A stretch of DNA of 64,000 bases from Nitratidesulfovibrio termitidis HI1 (lineage in GTDB: Bacteria > Desulfobacterota > Desulfovibrionia > Desulfovibrionales > Desulfovibrionaceae): contig NZ_KI632512.1 in assembly GCF_000504305.1 (NCBI RefSeq), positions 3,598,404 to 3,662,403 of the forward strand, written 5' to 3'. The translations under genes were made by a program, and so were the position numbers. Below the pieces are notes generated by a model. It was not told the origin of the DNA. It saw only the letters and a program-made list of their open reading frames with translations, and made no database searches. Below are positions 36,090 to 46,228 of this stretch, piece after piece (positions within the stretch are counted from its first letter, which is position 1; each line of letters begins with the position of its first letter).

Positions 36090-37787
36090 ATGAGCGAGCA
36101 AGAGACGGCGTGGAAGGCGCCTGCACAGGGGATGGGAATGGTGTTCGAAGATGCCGGAACGGCACGCGAGGCCGCGCTGGAGGCGGAGATTGCGCAATTG
36201 CGGGAAGAACGTGACGCCGCGCGCGCGGCAGAGCGCACCCTGCGCGACATTCTGACCTCCATTCCCGACCTGCTGACGGTGCACGACCGGGCGGAACAGG
36301 TGGTGTTCAGCAACTGGCAGGGCGACAACGTGCGCTGGGAGACGCAGGGCGGCGACCAGCACGGCAGAAGCTGCTTCGGGTGCTATTTCCGTGGTGAGAA
36401 GTCCTGCGATGCCTGTCAGATAGCAGAGGTGTTCGACACCGGACGCCAGAAGATCATCGAGTTGTACAACCCCGATTCGCGTACCTTCCGTTCCATCACC
36501 GTGTTTCCGGTGCGCAACGCCGCCGGTGAGGTGGCCATGGTGGCGGAATACGTGCGCGACGTGACCGAAACCCGCCGCATGGAGCGCGAACTGCGCGTGG
36601 CCAAGGAGGCCGCCGAGGCGGCGGACAAGGCCAAGAGCGAGTTCCTGGCCTCCATGAGCCACGAGATACGCACCCCGATGAACGGCGTGCTGGGCATGCT
36701 GGACCTGGCGCTGGACACCCCGCTGGACGAGGAACAGCGCGAATTCCTGGAGGCGGCGCAGAATTCCGCCGAATCGCTGCTGGCGCTCATCAACGACATT
36801 CTCGACTTTTCCAAGATCGAGGCGGGCATGGTGGAACTGGACAGCCAGGTTTTCCGCCTGCGCAAGCGCCTGTCCACCCTGCACACCATGTTCGTGCACC
36901 GGGCCGAGGAAAAGGGCCTGGGTTTTGCCTTTCTGGTGCCGGAAGACGTGCCCGACGGCCTTGTGGGCGACCCCATGCGGCTGCGCCAGGTGCTGGTGAA
37001 CCTGCTGGACAATGCCCTGAAGTTTACCGAACAGGGCCGCGTTTCGCTTGCCGTGCACGCCGTGGAAGCCACGCCGGAATCGACGCTGCTGGAATTTTCC
37101 GTCACAGATTCCGGCCCCGGCATTCTGGACAAGCACCGCGAACATATCTTCGAGCGGTTCGTGCAGGCGGATGGATCGCTGTCGCGCCGTCACAAGGGCA
37201 CGGGCCTTGGGCTGGCCATCTGCAAACGGCTGGCCCTGCTCATGGGCGGGGACATCCGCGTGGACAGCGCGACGGGGCAGGGCAGCACCTTTCACTTCAC
37301 GGCCCGCTTCGATACGGCGCGCCTGGAAGGCGAGGAGGCCGCACGCGCGCCGGTGCAGACGCCCGAGCCGGAATGCCGGGCGCGTATCCTGGTGGCGGAA
37401 GACCACCCCATGAACCTGATGTTCATCGAGAAATTTCTGCAAAAGCAAGGCTATGAGGTGCAGTCCGTGACGGACGGCAGCGAAGTGGTGCCCGCGCTGC
37501 GCAAGCAGGAATTCGATCTGGTGCTGATGGACATCGCCATGCCGGTCATGGACGGCATGGAGGCCACCCGCATGGTGCGGAAGGCCCAGGGCATGGCCAC
37601 CAGCAGCGGCGTGCCCATCATCGCCATGACCGCCCACGCCATGAAGGGTGACCGCGAGCAGTTTCTGGCGGCGGGCATGGACGACTACATCGGAAAGCCC
37701 ATCAATTCCGACAATCTGCGCAGCCTGCTGCTGAAGCACATTCAGAAGTGTCGCCGGAACGGGGCAGCGGGCAACGGAGCGGCATAG
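36090..37787 (+). CDS. PAS hybrid histidine kinase with receiver
   Basis: 565 residues, cytoplasmic. A short coiled coil (about 20-50) is followed by a PAS domain (about 55-165) with a cysteine-rich loop CFGCYFRGEKSCDACQ, possibly metal- or redox-sensing, then a kinase core with His191 ([16 protein letters not shown]), N-box LVNLLDNALKF, and GTGLGLAICKRLALL, and a receiver with Asp481 (LVLMDIAMPVMDG) and Lys in YIGKPI. All residues look functional. The start may be ATG 36090 or 36075; no strong ribosome site is visible. It lies next to manC-rfbC in divergent orientation; its target is unknown. Confidence 0.88.
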   Translation: MSEQETAWKAPAQGMGMVFEDAGTAREAALEAEIAQLREERDAARAAERTLRDILTSIPDLLTVHDRAEQVVFSNWQGDNVRWETQGGDQHGRSCFGCYFRGEKSCDACQIAEVFDTGRQKIIELYNPDSRTFRSITVFPVRNAAGEVAMVAEYVRDVTETRRMERELRVAKEAAEAADKAKSEFLASMSHEIRTPMNGVLGMLDLALDTPLDEEQREFLEAAQNSAESLLALINDILDFSKIEAGMVELDSQVFRLRKRLSTLHTMFVHRAEEKGLGFAFLVPEDVPDGLVGDPMRLRQVLVNLLDNALKFTEQGRVSLAVHAVEATPESTLLEFSVTDSGPGILDKHREHIFERFVQADGSLSRRHKGTGLGLAICKRLALLMGGDIRVDSATGQGSTFHFTARFDTARLEGEEAARAPVQTPEPECRARILVAEDHPMNLMFIEKFLQKQGYEVQSVTDGSEVVPALRKQEFDLVLMDIAMPVMDGMEATRMVRKAQGMATSSGVPIIAMTAHAMKGDREQFLAAGMDDYIGKPINSDNLRSLLLKHIQKCRRNGAAGNGAA

Positions 37788-37990
37788 GTGCAGGCGGCGG
37801 GGGCTGGCACTGCGCCCGCGGCATGGGCAGGATGCTTTGCGCCGGGATGTTGTGCCGGGGCGGCGGGCGCCACGCACAGGGTGTGCGCGTTCCCACAGCC
37901 TTGACCACCATCGGCGAGGAGGGCATAACCGCCCGGCAGGCTGGGCAACCGTGCATCCCTCATGATGCGCACTGCCCGCTAGTACATTGC

Positions 37991-38082
37991 GGAAGGGTGG
38001 CAGAGTCCGGTTTATTGCGGCGGTCTTGAAAACCGTTGTGGGGGGAACCCCACCGGGGGTTCGAATCCCTCCCCTTCCGCCA
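37991..38082 (+). tRNA. tRNA-Ser (anticodon UGA)
   Basis: 92 nt with encoded CCA. Acceptor stem GGAAGGG/CCCTTCC, anticodon loop CTTGAAA with TGA anticodon, a long type II variable arm (TGTGGGGGGAACCCCAC), and T-arm GGGGGTTCGAATCCC. The long variable arm and identity fit serine. A terminator-like hairpin follows (38111-38131). The glycan island starts 290 bp downstream; tRNA-Ser genes are frequent island borders, but I saw no integrase or repeat of its 3' end. Confidence 0.97.
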
Positions 38083-38110
38083 GACGCAATTTTTCATGTC
38101 CGCGTGAAGG

Positions 38111-38141
38111 GCGGCCAGCACCTATGGCCGCTCTTTCTTGC
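38111..38141 (+). terminator. Terminator after tRNA-Ser
   Basis: A stem GCGGCCA (38111-38117) and TGGCCGC (38125-38131) is followed by TCTTTCTTGCTTTC, a T-rich stretch, 29 bp after the tRNA. Confidence 0.7.
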
Positions 38142-38368
38142 TTTCTGCCCCGTCGCCGTTCTGGCGGAGGGTATGCAGCGTTCGCCGACTGCACTAAGCA
38201 GCGGGTTGCAGCCAGCTTGCCTGCTGAGTCCGCAAGGACTGCACGGCCAGGCATCTTGCGGAGCCAGGGCCGGGTACAGGAAGATTTCCTGTCGACTCTC
38301 GTGCGTGCTGAAATCGCCGGGTAGTGCCGGGTTGCTGTGTCAGACGGAATGCACAAGGAACATGGTAT

Positions 38369-39574
38369 ATGAAAAAAGCGTTGATCACCGGGATAACAGG
38401 TCAGGATGGCGCATATCTTGCGCGCTTTTTGCTCGACAAGGGATATGAGGTCCATGGCATCAAACGCCGTTCGTCCCTGTTCAATACCCAGCGTGTAGAT
38501 GCCATCTATCAGGGTGTGCACGTCAAGGGTAAGCGGTTCTTCCTGCATTACGGCGATCTTACGGATAGTACCAACATCATCCGGCTTGTTCAGAAGGTTC
38601 AGCCTGACGAGATATACAATCTCGGTGCCCAGAGCCATGTGCAGGTTTCCTTCGAAGCCCCGGAATACACCGCCGATGTCGATGCGCTGGGTACGCTCCG
38701 GGTGCTGGAAGCCGTTCGTCTTCTGGGTCTGGAAAGGAAAACCCGCATCTATCAGGCCTCCACGTCCGAATTGTTCGGCCTGGTTCAAGAAGTGCCCCAA
38801 AAGGAAACCACGCCGTTTTACCCCCGTTCTCCGTATGCCTGCGCCAAGCTGTACGGATACTGGATTACCGTGAACTACCGCGAGGCGTACGGCATGTACG
38901 CCTGCAACGGCATCCTGTTCAACCACGAGTCGCCGTTGCGGGGTGAAACCTTTGTCACCCGCAAGGTGACGCGCGCCCTGCCGCGAATCATTCTGGGCAT
39001 GGACGACTGCCTGTACATGGGGAACGTCAATGCCCTGCGCGACTGGGGACATGCCCGTGACTACGTGCGGATGATGTGGCTGATGCTTCAGCAGGATGCG
39101 CCGGAGGATTTCGTCATCGCTTCGGGCGAACAGCATTCCGTGCGTGAATTCATTGATGAAGCGTCCCGCAGTCTCGGTCTCGCGCTGTCCTGGGAGGGAG
39201 CCGGGGTTGAAGAGGTGGCCAGGGTGGCCTCTTTCGACAAGGCCGTTCTGATGGCCCTGCTCGACAGGCAGATGCAGGGCGAGGCTTCGTCCACCAAGGA
39301 TGCGTTCATGGTGGAAACGCTGGCGGCCATGGAACGCAATCCGTTGCTGAAGCCGGGCAGCGTCGTCGTGCGCATTGATCCGCGCTATTTTCGTCCCACG
39401 GAAGTGGAGACGCTGCTCGGCGACGCCTCCATGGCCCGGGAGAAGCTGGGCTGGGAACCGCGCACCACGTTCGGTGAACTTGTCGAGGAAATGGTGGAAG
39501 AGGACTTCGCTGCGGCTCGGCGTGACAGCCTGTGCATCCAGGCGGGGTTCGATGTACACGAGGTGCGTGAATGA
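38369..39574 (+). CDS. gmd: GDP-mannose 4,6-dehydratase
   Basis: 401 residues, a little longer than the usual 345-375. It converts GDP-mannose to GDP-4-keto-6-deoxymannose. Seen: NAD(P)-binding [43 protein letters not shown] with catalytic Thr/Glu, and the [15 protein letters not shown] active-site Tyr-x-x-x-Lys. The middle-to-end part carries an extra segment (about 300-345) not typical of Gmd. AAGGAA lies 8 bases before the ATG. It overlaps fcl by 4 bases, so both are made together for GDP-fucose. Confidence 0.97.
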   Translation: MKKALITGITGQDGAYLARFLLDKGYEVHGIKRRSSLFNTQRVDAIYQGVHVKGKRFFLHYGDLTDSTNIIRLVQKVQPDEIYNLGAQSHVQVSFEAPEYTADVDALGTLRVLEAVRLLGLERKTRIYQASTSELFGLVQEVPQKETTPFYPRSPYACAKLYGYWITVNYREAYGMYACNGILFNHESPLRGETFVTRKVTRALPRIILGMDDCLYMGNVNALRDWGHARDYVRMMWLMLQQDAPEDFVIASGEQHSVREFIDEASRSLGLALSWEGAGVEEVARVASFDKAVLMALLDRQMQGEASSTKDAFMVETLAAMERNPLLKPGSVVVRIDPRYFRPTEVETLLGDASMAREKLGWEPRTTFGELVEEMVEEDFAAARRDSLCIQAGFDVHEVRE

Positions 39575-40530
39575 TGCGAAAGGCTCCCCCCATGCAGCCC
39601 GCCAGCCGCATCTATGTGGCTGGCCATCGGGGCTTGGTCGGCAGTGCCATTGTTCGCGCCTTGCAGGCGCAAGGATTCAATGACCTCGTTCTCCGCACGC
39701 ACGCCGAACTGGACCTCTGCGACCAGCATGCGGTTGCCGGATTTTTCGCGGCGGAAAAGCCGGAATACGTGTTTCTGGCGGCCGCCAAGGTGGGCGGCAT
39801 TCATGCCAACGACACCTATCCCGCAGACTTCATCCGCGACAACCTGCTTATTCAGACGAACATCATTGACGCCGCATATCGCAACGGCTGCAGGAAACTG
39901 CTGTTTCTGGGATCCTCCTGCATCTATCCCAAGCTGTGCCCGCAGCCCATCAAGGAAGAGTACCTTCTCACCGGTCCCCTGGAACCGACCAACGAGTGGT
40001 ACGCCATTGCCAAAATCGCGGGCATCAAGATGTGCCAAGCCTACCGGCGTCAGTACGGGTTTGATGCCATTTCCGCCATGCCGACCAATCTGTACGGTCC
40101 GGGCGACAATTACCACCCGGAGAACAGCCATGTGATCCCGGCGTTGATCCGGCGTTTTCATGAAGCGAAGGAGAAGGGGCTGCCGGAAGTGGCCATCTGG
40201 GGTACGGGGACGGCACGACGAGAGTTTCTGTACGTGGATGATTTGGCGGATGCTCTCATTCTTATGATGCAAAAATATTCTGCAGCGGGACACATCAACG
40301 TGGGCTGCGGTGAAGACGTAACGGTTTTGGGTTTGGCGAAATTGGTGGCTAGGGCTGTGGGCTACACGGGTGCGATAGAAACCGATCCGACAAAACCCGA
40401 TGGCACGCCCCAAAAGCTGTTGGACGTGAGCCGCCTGAACGGAATGGGCTGGCAGGCGCGGACAGGGATGGGAGAAGGTTTGGCGAAAGCATATGCGTGT
40501 TTTTGTGGCCAGATAGGGGCTGGAGCATGA
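39571..40530 (+). CDS. fcl: GDP-L-fucose synthase
   Basis: 319 residues. Bifunctional epimerase/reductase giving GDP-L-fucose from the Gmd product with NADPH. Seen: [18 protein letters not shown] nucleotide loop, [24 protein letters not shown], and the catalytic Tyr-Lys pair in [15 protein letters not shown]. The start overlaps the gmd stop (ATGA) and the stop overlaps the next start (ATGA), which shows tight translational coupling. Product is used by the GT11 enzyme at 46905. Confidence 0.97.
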   Translation: MMRKAPPMQPASRIYVAGHRGLVGSAIVRALQAQGFNDLVLRTHAELDLCDQHAVAGFFAAEKPEYVFLAAAKVGGIHANDTYPADFIRDNLLIQTNIIDAAYRNGCRKLLFLGSSCIYPKLCPQPIKEEYLLTGPLEPTNEWYAIAKIAGIKMCQAYRRQYGFDAISAMPTNLYGPGDNYHPENSHVIPALIRRFHEAKEKGLPEVAIWGTGTARREFLYVDDLADALILMMQKYSAAGHINVGCGEDVTVLGLAKLVARAVGYTGAIETDPTKPDGTPQKLLDVSRLNGMGWQARTGMGEGLAKAYACFCGQIGAGA

Positions 40531-42365
40531 ACGGAGATACTTCATTGCTACAATCTCTTCGTGCATTGCTGTGTATTGTGCCGAAATCAGAAAAAAAACG
40601 TTTTTTCAGCCTCCTTTTACTCTCCGCCTTGATGGCGTTGTGTGAGTTGCTGATTGCCGGGCTTGTATCTTTGCTTGCTATGGTTTTTGGGTCACCGAAA
40701 ACTATTCACAGCTACAACCCGATGCTATGGATTCGGCAGCATGCGAATTTTACTTTTTGGGAAGATGTCCGTTTGTTCGCGCTTGCAGTTCTGGTTTTTG
40801 TTTTTATTGCAATCGCTTTGAAAAATATTTTGCTGATTATACAGCAGTGGAACATTTCCAGTTTTTCAGAATCTATAGGAAAAGTCGCTAAGGAGCGGGT
40901 TTTTAGGTTTTATCTGCGTGCTCCATATATGTGGATCATGCGTACTGGGGTGTCGGATTTGCGGTTTGGGCTTCACGCCAGCAATCAGTTGTCGCTGTCT
41001 GTACTTGCCGCTTTGCAGATATTTGCAAATGTGTTGCTGATGGGGGGGCTGCTTGCGGGGTTGATGGCTGTCTCACCGGTTACATCACTGATGCTTTTGG
41101 GTGTGTTGGGGGGGGGAGGGGCTGTCATTATGAAAACTATCCGGGTTTCTTTAGATAGACTTTCTCAAGCCTCATTCGGGGCGGACAGCACTGTACACAA
41201 GATTACCCACCTTGCGCTCCACGGTTTGAAGGAAATGCGGCTTTATGGGCGGGATGCTGAGCTTTTAGCTTCTTATGAGAATGGGCTATCTGCTTACCGT
41301 CGGGCTAAGGTTCACGCTCAAACATGGCAGAGGGTCCCGGTTGCTTGCCTAGAAAGCTTGGGAGTTGGGTCGTTGTTGTGTGTCATGCTCTATTTGCTTT
41401 TTGTGCAACACTTAGACATACATAGAATTTCAGGAATTGTGGGGTTTGTGGCTGCGGCGGCATGGCGCGGATTGCCTGTGGCCAGCAGGCTTGTGGATTC
41501 CATTGTGGTCATGCGACAAGGGGGGCCGTATCTGCATGCGGTTGCACAGCTTCTTGAGCTTGAGAAGACTATGGAACCGTCGTTGCTGTATTCACAAGTG
41601 GCCGATAAGTCTTCCGTTTCGTATCAGAGCAGCATTGTGTTTGACAAGGTAACATTTCAATACCCAGGTGCGACTGCACCCGCAATTCGCGATGTAAGCT
41701 TGGTAATGCCAAAAGGAACAACTATTGGCATTGTTGGCGTTTCGGGTTCAGGAAAAAGCACTCTTGTGAACTTGCTGACGGGTCTACTTCAGCCGAATTC
41801 CGGAAGTGTACGTATTGATGGTGTTCCTCTGTGCAGGGAGAATTTTTCGACATGGCTTCAGTATGTAGGTTATGTCGCCCAAGCCCCATATATTTTTGAT
41901 GCATCTCTAGCAGAGAACATAGGCCTTGTGTGCTGGGGAGAGGATGTTGACAGGGAGCGTGTTTTAGAATGTTGTCGTATGGCGTCTCTCGATTTTGTGG
42001 ACGACTTAGAGGATGGAATCGACACAATTCTAGGTGACCGAGGTACGCGTCTTTCTGGTGGCCAAGCGCAACGAGTTGCCATTGCAAGAGCTTTATATGC
42101 TTCACCTGAACTCATTATCTTTGATGAAGCAACAAGTGCGCTTGATATGAAGAACGAAAAAGCGATTATTGAAACGATACTGTCGTTACGGAGTCAAGTT
42201 ACAATGATTATTATCGCTCACCGTTTGACTACGGTTGAAGGATGTGACCATGTAATTTGGCTTGATAAAGGCAGTGTGCGTGCGGCTGGTGAAAGTGTCG
42301 CGGTCTTGGCTGAATATAGGGAGTCATTACACGCTGCTGAGCAGATCGAATATTGTGATAGGTAA
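40527..42365 (+). CDS. ABC-type glycolipid exporter/flippase (PglK-like)
   Basis: 612 residues, half transporter: about six membrane helices (to about residue 330), then an ATPase domain with Walker [10 protein letters not shown], signature [15 protein letters not shown], Walker [13 protein letters not shown], and H-loop IIIAHRLTT. Homodimeric exporters of this layout (PglK, MsbA) flip lipid-linked glycans or lipids. In this cluster it is the only membrane transporter, so it likely moves the fucosylated glycan-lipid across the inner membrane. The sharp drop in GC starts inside this gene, although it is still coupled to fcl by a 4-base overlap. Confidence 0.9.
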   Translation: MNGDTSLLQSLRALLCIVPKSEKKRFFSLLLLSALMALCELLIAGLVSLLAMVFGSPKTIHSYNPMLWIRQHANFTFWEDVRLFALAVLVFVFIAIALKNILLIIQQWNISSFSESIGKVAKERVFRFYLRAPYMWIMRTGVSDLRFGLHASNQLSLSVLAALQIFANVLLMGGLLAGLMAVSPVTSLMLLGVLGGGGAVIMKTIRVSLDRLSQASFGADSTVHKITHLALHGLKEMRLYGRDAELLASYENGLSAYRRAKVHAQTWQRVPVACLESLGVGSLLCVMLYLLFVQHLDIHRISGIVGFVAAAAWRGLPVASRLVDSIVVMRQGGPYLHAVAQLLELEKTMEPSLLYSQVADKSSVSYQSSIVFDKVTFQYPGATAPAIRDVSLVMPKGTTIGIVGVSGSGKSTLVNLLTGLLQPNSGSVRIDGVPLCRENFSTWLQYVGYVAQAPYIFDASLAENIGLVCWGEDVDRERVLECCRMASLDFVDDLEDGIDTILGDRGTRLSGGQAQRVAIARALYASPELIIFDEATSALDMKNEKAIIETILSLRSQVTMIIIAHRLTTVEGCDHVIWLDKGSVRAAGESVAVLAEYRESLHAAEQIEYCDR

Positions 42366-42506
42366 AGACGGGGCAGTGGATTCAACACATAAGGGCGCGT
42401 TCTGCTAGGCGAAACATTCTAGCCGATTCGCTGGCCAGGTAGGCAGAGAATGTCTGCGAGGAGTTCTGCGATGTGTGGCTGTGCAAAATTAAGAATTAGG
42501 TGGTTC

Positions 42507-43082
42507 ATGCTGAAGTTGCTGCAAAGATTATATCCCTCTTTGCTAAGCGACATTCCCGTTCGAGCTATCGTCTTGTCTAAGGTGGTGTTAGGACTCGGCG
42601 TGCGAGTGGAGAGGATGGCAGAAGTTGGAGTCTGGCGTGGGCATAGCAGCGCCGGTTTTTTGCGACTTTTGTCTACAGTCAAAGAGTGCTTTTTAATTGA
42701 TTCGTGGGCGGCGTACGATGGTTACATTTCGTCTGGTGACAGTAAAGTAAACTCCAATCTCTCTGTCGATAAAAAAATCTGTGAGGATCGTGTTTCATTT
42801 TTTGGCGGTAAGGTTGAAGTTTGCCACGGATTTTCCGAGGATGTTGCCGACAGAATTCCTGATAAGTCTTTGGATTTTGTTTTTATAGATGCAAATCATA
42901 GCTATGAGTATGTTAAGCGTGATATTCTAATATGGAAGCGAAAGGTACGGCTTGGAGGTGTTTTGGCGGGGCATGATATAGATGCCCCTGCATTCCCTGG
43001 TGTTAGGAGAGCGGTTGAAGAGAGTATAGCTGGTAAAATCAATACTGGTGATGATGCTGTTTGGTGGACTGTTGTTGCCTGA
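42507..43082 (+). CDS. Class I SAM-dependent methyltransferase (Methyltransf_24-like)
   Basis: About 191 residues from ATG 42507 (AGGTGG 5-6 bases upstream); the frame opens 19 codons earlier. A Rossmann-like core is visible: MAEVGVWRGHSSAGFLRLL, FLIDSWAAYDGY, IPDKSLDFVFIDANHSYEYV with the acidic metal-site residues, GGVLAGHDID. It resembles small O-methyltransferases that decorate sugars in glycan clusters. AT-rich codon use, like its neighbours. Confidence 0.8.
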   Translation: MLKLLQRLYPSLLSDIPVRAIVLSKVVLGLGVRVERMAEVGVWRGHSSAGFLRLLSTVKECFLIDSWAAYDGYISSGDSKVNSNLSVDKKICEDRVSFFGGKVEVCHGFSEDVADRIPDKSLDFVFIDANHSYEYVKRDILIWKRKVRLGGVLAGHDIDAPAFPGVRRAVEESIAGKINTGDDAVWWTVVA

Positions 43083-43114
43083 TGCGACCTGCCTGTCTTT
43101 AAAGGAGGCGTGAT

Positions 43115-43999
43115 GTGTTAAAGCGTGAGTCCTCACGGGTCGGAGCGTATGTTACAACGGACAATAATTATGTTGAATATGCGGTGATAGCGCTCCAATC
43201 TTTTCGTAGATTTTTCCCAGGTTTGGATGCTTTTATTGTTACTGACGAAGAGGGGTTAAGTTGTGAAAACCGTGGATTGCTGCAGAAGCATTCGATAGGC
43301 GTACTCAATGGTGAGTGGTATAGGAATTTTTCAACAATAAGACCCAAGTGGCCTCCGATTGTTTATGCAATGCTTGAGGGGCCAAGTCTGTTGTATAAGG
43401 CTGGGTATCAATATTCTATAGGGCTTGACGCAGATGTTATATGTCTGCGTTCCTTTGATCTTGATGCGATTGTTCGGCAAATTCATAACTTTGCAGGTAT
43501 TGCCAATCAGGAATCCATTTTTTTAAATTTCACTGACCGGATTCGACTGCATGAATTTCTCAAGCGAGTGCATGGTCAGGATTTTGAAATAAGCAGCATC
43601 GAGTCGCTGGTAAATCCTAATACAGGTGTCGTGTTTTGGAATAATGCGTGGGCTGATGGGTACGATCTCTGTGCAAAGGCTAAATTTTGCTATGACAATC
43701 TAAAAGATTTGCTTATCGCAGTGGATCAATCTTTGCTTGCTGCGGTTATAGCAACGTATGGATTGAGATATACAGTGCTGGGCCACGAATATAATTATCG
43801 GCTGGGTAACGTTTGGGATCAGAGATTATCGTTACTTAAGGAGCAGATTAAGGTCGTTCACTTTACTGGTCCTAAGCCTTGGGGGAGATATCCTATTGCT
43901 TCCCTAGCTTTGCTTCGTGCTTATTTTCGACAGCGTTTTTTTCGAAAGCAGTGGAGATTGATCCGCAGGGAGTTATATGGCGATAAACCGATACGGTAA
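43115..43999 (+). CDS. GT8-like glycosyltransferase
   Basis: 294 residues starting at GTG 43115, with a near-perfect AAAGGAGG 7 bases upstream (an ATG two bases earlier runs into a stop at once). GT8-type pattern: VGAYVTTDNNYVEYAVIALQ at the start, YSIGLDADVICLRSF (DxD metal site), NTGVVFWNNAW, and VVHFTGPKPW near the end. It probably adds a hexose or uronate to the growing glycan. It is low-GC. The gene is followed by about 520 bp of relic DNA. Confidence 0.8.
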   Translation: MLKRESSRVGAYVTTDNNYVEYAVIALQSFRRFFPGLDAFIVTDEEGLSCENRGLLQKHSIGVLNGEWYRNFSTIRPKWPPIVYAMLEGPSLLYKAGYQYSIGLDADVICLRSFDLDAIVRQIHNFAGIANQESIFLNFTDRIRLHEFLKRVHGQDFEISSIESLVNPNTGVVFWNNAWADGYDLCAKAKFCYDNLKDLLIAVDQSLLAAVIATYGLRYTVLGHEYNYRLGNVWDQRLSLLKEQIKVVHFTGPKPWGRYPIASLALLRAYFRQRFFRKQWRLIRRELYGDKPIR

Positions 44000-44010
44000 C
44001 ACGGTGGAGG

Positions 44011-44165
44011 TTTCTGGAGTTGTAAGGCTTCCATGTCTGTTTCGGGATATGTGTGTCGTTGCCTGAGCGCAGGGAGTGCGGCATGCTGGTGAAATAATTG
44101 ATAAGTTTAAGGATGGCCCCGAACGGGCTATTCTTATGGCGCGAATGGTGCTTGGAGGTTGTTAG
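44011..44165 (+). pseudogene. Relic of a second ParB-like glycan gene (decayed duplicate)
   Basis: About 105 bp here (44046-44155) are nearly 85% identical by eye to 45371-45480, the start of the gene at 45344. The translation tracks it (EIIDKFKDGPERAILMARMV against EIIAKLEDDPDWTILMARMV), but the position of a Trp codon is TGA and the similarity ends abruptly at 44155. So this is a truncated copy, left by duplication or recombination in the island. Confidence 0.75.
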
Positions 44166-44276
44166 CAGAGAAGGGGGGGGCGGACAATTGTGTTTGTGGG
44201 CCACAATATGAGTGTAATTTCTGCACTATGCTCCACATCGCTGCTGGTGGAGTGGGTAAATTGTTTTTTCCGGTGA
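44166..44276 (+). pseudogene. Relic of a polysaccharide ABC transporter ATPase (Wzt-like)
   Basis: One frame reads GGRTIVFVGHNMSVISALC followed by a few residues (STSLLVE), which matches the switch-His region of Wzt-type O-antigen export ATPases (typically T-hydrophobic-F-V-S-H-N-M). The frame has a G8 run upstream that breaks it from an EKGG segment, and ends at TGA 44274. No Walker motifs remain. It implies that an ABC (Wzm/Wzt) export system was once present here. Confidence 0.55.
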
Positions 44277-44520
44277 CACCGCAGCTTGTCAGTATGTGTA
44301 TGTGGAGTCGTAGGAAACCAGGAAAGAGACTGGGTGGCATGCCGAAGGTGAGTGTTGTAACGTGAAATAGTTTTTCCCTCCAAGGCATGATTTAACACCT
44401 AGGGTGTCTTTTTCAGTAGAAAATGTTCGCACAAATCTGCTCTGGATTTCTGTGAGAGGCGGGATGCTTGCTCCAAGAGTGGAGTGGAAGTTGGTTCATT
44501 AAACGTATATGTGAGGGGAC
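44277..44520. other. Remaining relic or spacer DNA in the glycan island
   Basis: At 44339 an ATG starts MPKVSVVT then a stop, the typical first residues of family 2 glycosyltransferases, possibly the stub of another deleted gene. The rest shows nothing I can name. A good ribosome site for the next gene (GAGGGG) ends it. Confidence 0.3.
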
Positions 44521-45267
44521 ATGTTAAAAAAAATAATGTCTTGCTTGTTGAGGTGCACTGCCATCCCAGGGGAAATGTGTAAACACTCGCGTCATTCTTT
44601 CTATCCTGTTAGTGGAACATGTCAGGTTCCCAGGTTGGGTGATATTTATGAGCTTTTTTGGGGAGAGAAGAGTGACGGCGTTTTTGTGGAGGTAGGTGCA
44701 TTCGATGGGGAGTATGCAAGCAATACCTCTTGTCTTGCTGACATTGGGTGGAAGGGGCTTTACATTGAGCCGATTGCTTCACATTTTGAAGAGTGCGTTG
44801 CGCGACATGCTAAGAATGCAAGTACAAAGGTTATCCATACGGGCATAGCATCAATCTCTGGAGATAAAGAAATTCATTCCCTTGGTCCTTTGTCTACACT
44901 CGATAAATGCAGTTATGAAAATCTGAACAATATGGAATGGTCCAAAAAATATGCATCATGTAAAGATACTGAAGTTGTCTCTTTGATGCGACTTGAAGAT
45001 GTTTTAGTTAAGGAAAATATTGTTCCAGGGTTCGATCTGCTGGTTGTTGATGTAGAAGGGTATGAAGTAGATGTTTTTAAAAGTTTTTCCTTGAATGAAT
45101 GGAAGCCTTCAATGATGATTGTTGAGCTTCACGATGTTTCACCAAATTACAAGCAGCTTCATAATGATTTAAGAGAATTGTATAGTTCGATTCTTGCGTG
45201 CGATTATGTTGTTATCTATAAAGATTTTACAAATACAATTTTTGTTAAGTCTAGTATGTATAAATAA
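44521..45267 (+). CDS. FkbM family methyltransferase
   Basis: 248 residues. FkbM-type fold: VFVEVGAFDGEYASNTSCLA (SAM loop), GWKGLYIEPIASHFEEC, VVSLMRLEDVLVKENI, GFDLLVVDVEGYEVDVFKSF, IVELHDVSPNY. It methylates a hydroxyl, probably on a glycan sugar. GAGGGG lies 4-5 bases before the ATG. Low-GC, within the island. Confidence 0.88.
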   Translation: MLKKIMSCLLRCTAIPGEMCKHSRHSFYPVSGTCQVPRLGDIYELFWGEKSDGVFVEVGAFDGEYASNTSCLADIGWKGLYIEPIASHFEECVARHAKNASTKVIHTGIASISGDKEIHSLGPLSTLDKCSYENLNNMEWSKKYASCKDTEVVSLMRLEDVLVKENIVPGFDLLVVDVEGYEVDVFKSFSLNEWKPSMMIVELHDVSPNYKQLHNDLRELYSSILACDYVVIYKDFTNTIFVKSSMYK

Positions 45268-45343
45268 GGTGGGTAACTGGCGTGATGGGCTTGTTATTAA
45301 TAGCCTGTGTCGCGAAAAGGATTATCGTTATGGAGTTAATGTT

Positions 45344-46228
45344 GTGAACGTCCTTCCAAGTCTGTTCAGGTATATGTGTGTCGTTGTCTGGGCGCATGGA
45401 TTGCGGTATGTTGATGAAATAATTGCTAAGCTTGAGGATGACCCCGATTGGACTATTCTTATGGCGAGAATGGTGCGAGGATTTTCTCCAGAAACATTCA
45501 TTTTGAAAGTGTACGGGTGTGATACTTATCCCCTAGAGCATTTGTATGACAAGATTCGGTATTTGAAGCTACTGCCAGGTAACGCGCTTTTTATTTTTGT
45601 TAAATGTCATAATACAGACGGTAGAGTTATGGGGTCAGGGGCCTTTCGAGCGTGGCAAGCTGACAAGATGGTCACATTTAAGCGCTATTTTCGCGAGAAA
45701 TATAATCCGCGCAATCCTGACGGAAGCACGGGGCATGATCATGTAATTCATGGAACTGACAACGAAAGTCAAACGGATTACATGCTAAAGCTGCTAGGTT
45801 ATGCTGATGGTATTCGTATTTTTGAAAGAGAGGTGCCATTTGCAATGCCTCACCATATTCAGTGGACGGGAAAGTATCGACTTACCAGCCTGCCGTTAGC
45901 CTCTTTACGGGCCAATATTTTGTTCCGCGATGAAGGTCATGTGGTGAGCCGTTTTGTGCGGCTTGAAGAGACGCCGCAATATTTGGGTGTTACCGTGCCT
46001 GATATCTACAAAAAATACCTAGAGGAGTTTCAATACACATATTTATGCGATCATTATTCCCATAGGAAGTATTCAGCACTGCAATTGGTCGATATTGTGA
46101 GATTGCTAAGAAAGAATCCGGTCCTTGTTCGCCGCAGCGGGGACAACTATGCTCTTTTGGACGGAGTGCACAGGGCTTCAGTTGCGTTGGCGAAAGGGGT
46201 TCAAACCATTCCGGCGGTAATTGTGTAA
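45344..46228 (+). CDS. ParB/Srx-fold domain protein of the glycan cluster, unknown function
   Basis: 294 residues from GTG 45344, chosen for a GGAG site about 8 bases upstream and because the decayed copy at 44011 starts near the same point; earlier starts are possible. The N-terminal two thirds (with WTILMARMVRGFSPETFIL, FVKCHNTDG, and HDHVIHGTDNESQTDYML) matches no family I recognise; it appears conserved enough to be a real domain. The last 80 residues look ParB/Srx-like, with the motif ALLDGVHRASVALAKGVQTI. Some ParB-fold proteins outside chromosome segregation (SbnI, SerK) are kinases of small molecules, so a kinase role is a possible inference. Its stop and the next start overlap (TAATG). 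Confidence 0.6.
   Translation: MNVLPSLFRYMCVVVWAHGLRYVDEIIAKLEDDPDWTILMARMVRGFSPETFILKVYGCDTYPLEHLYDKIRYLKLLPGNALFIFVKCHNTDGRVMGSGAFRAWQADKMVTFKRYFREKYNPRNPDGSTGHDHVIHGTDNESQTDYMLKLLGYADGIRIFEREVPFAMPHHIQWTGKYRLTSLPLASLRANILFRDEGHVVSRFVRLEETPQYLGVTVPDIYKKYLEEFQYTYLCDHYSHRKYSALQLVDIVRLLRKNPVLVRRSGDNYALLDGVHRASVALAKGVQTIPAVIV

Noticed and set aside
35937-37877. Open frame of about 646 codons opposite the PAS hybrid kinase
   Set aside because: The plus strand carries intact His, ATPase and receiver motifs; the antisense frame is low-complexity shadow.
37991-38082. tRNA-Ser as att site of an integrated island
   Set aside because: I did not find an integrase gene or a second copy of the tRNA 3' end in the window, so integration by recombinase is not supported; transfer by homologous replacement is more likely.
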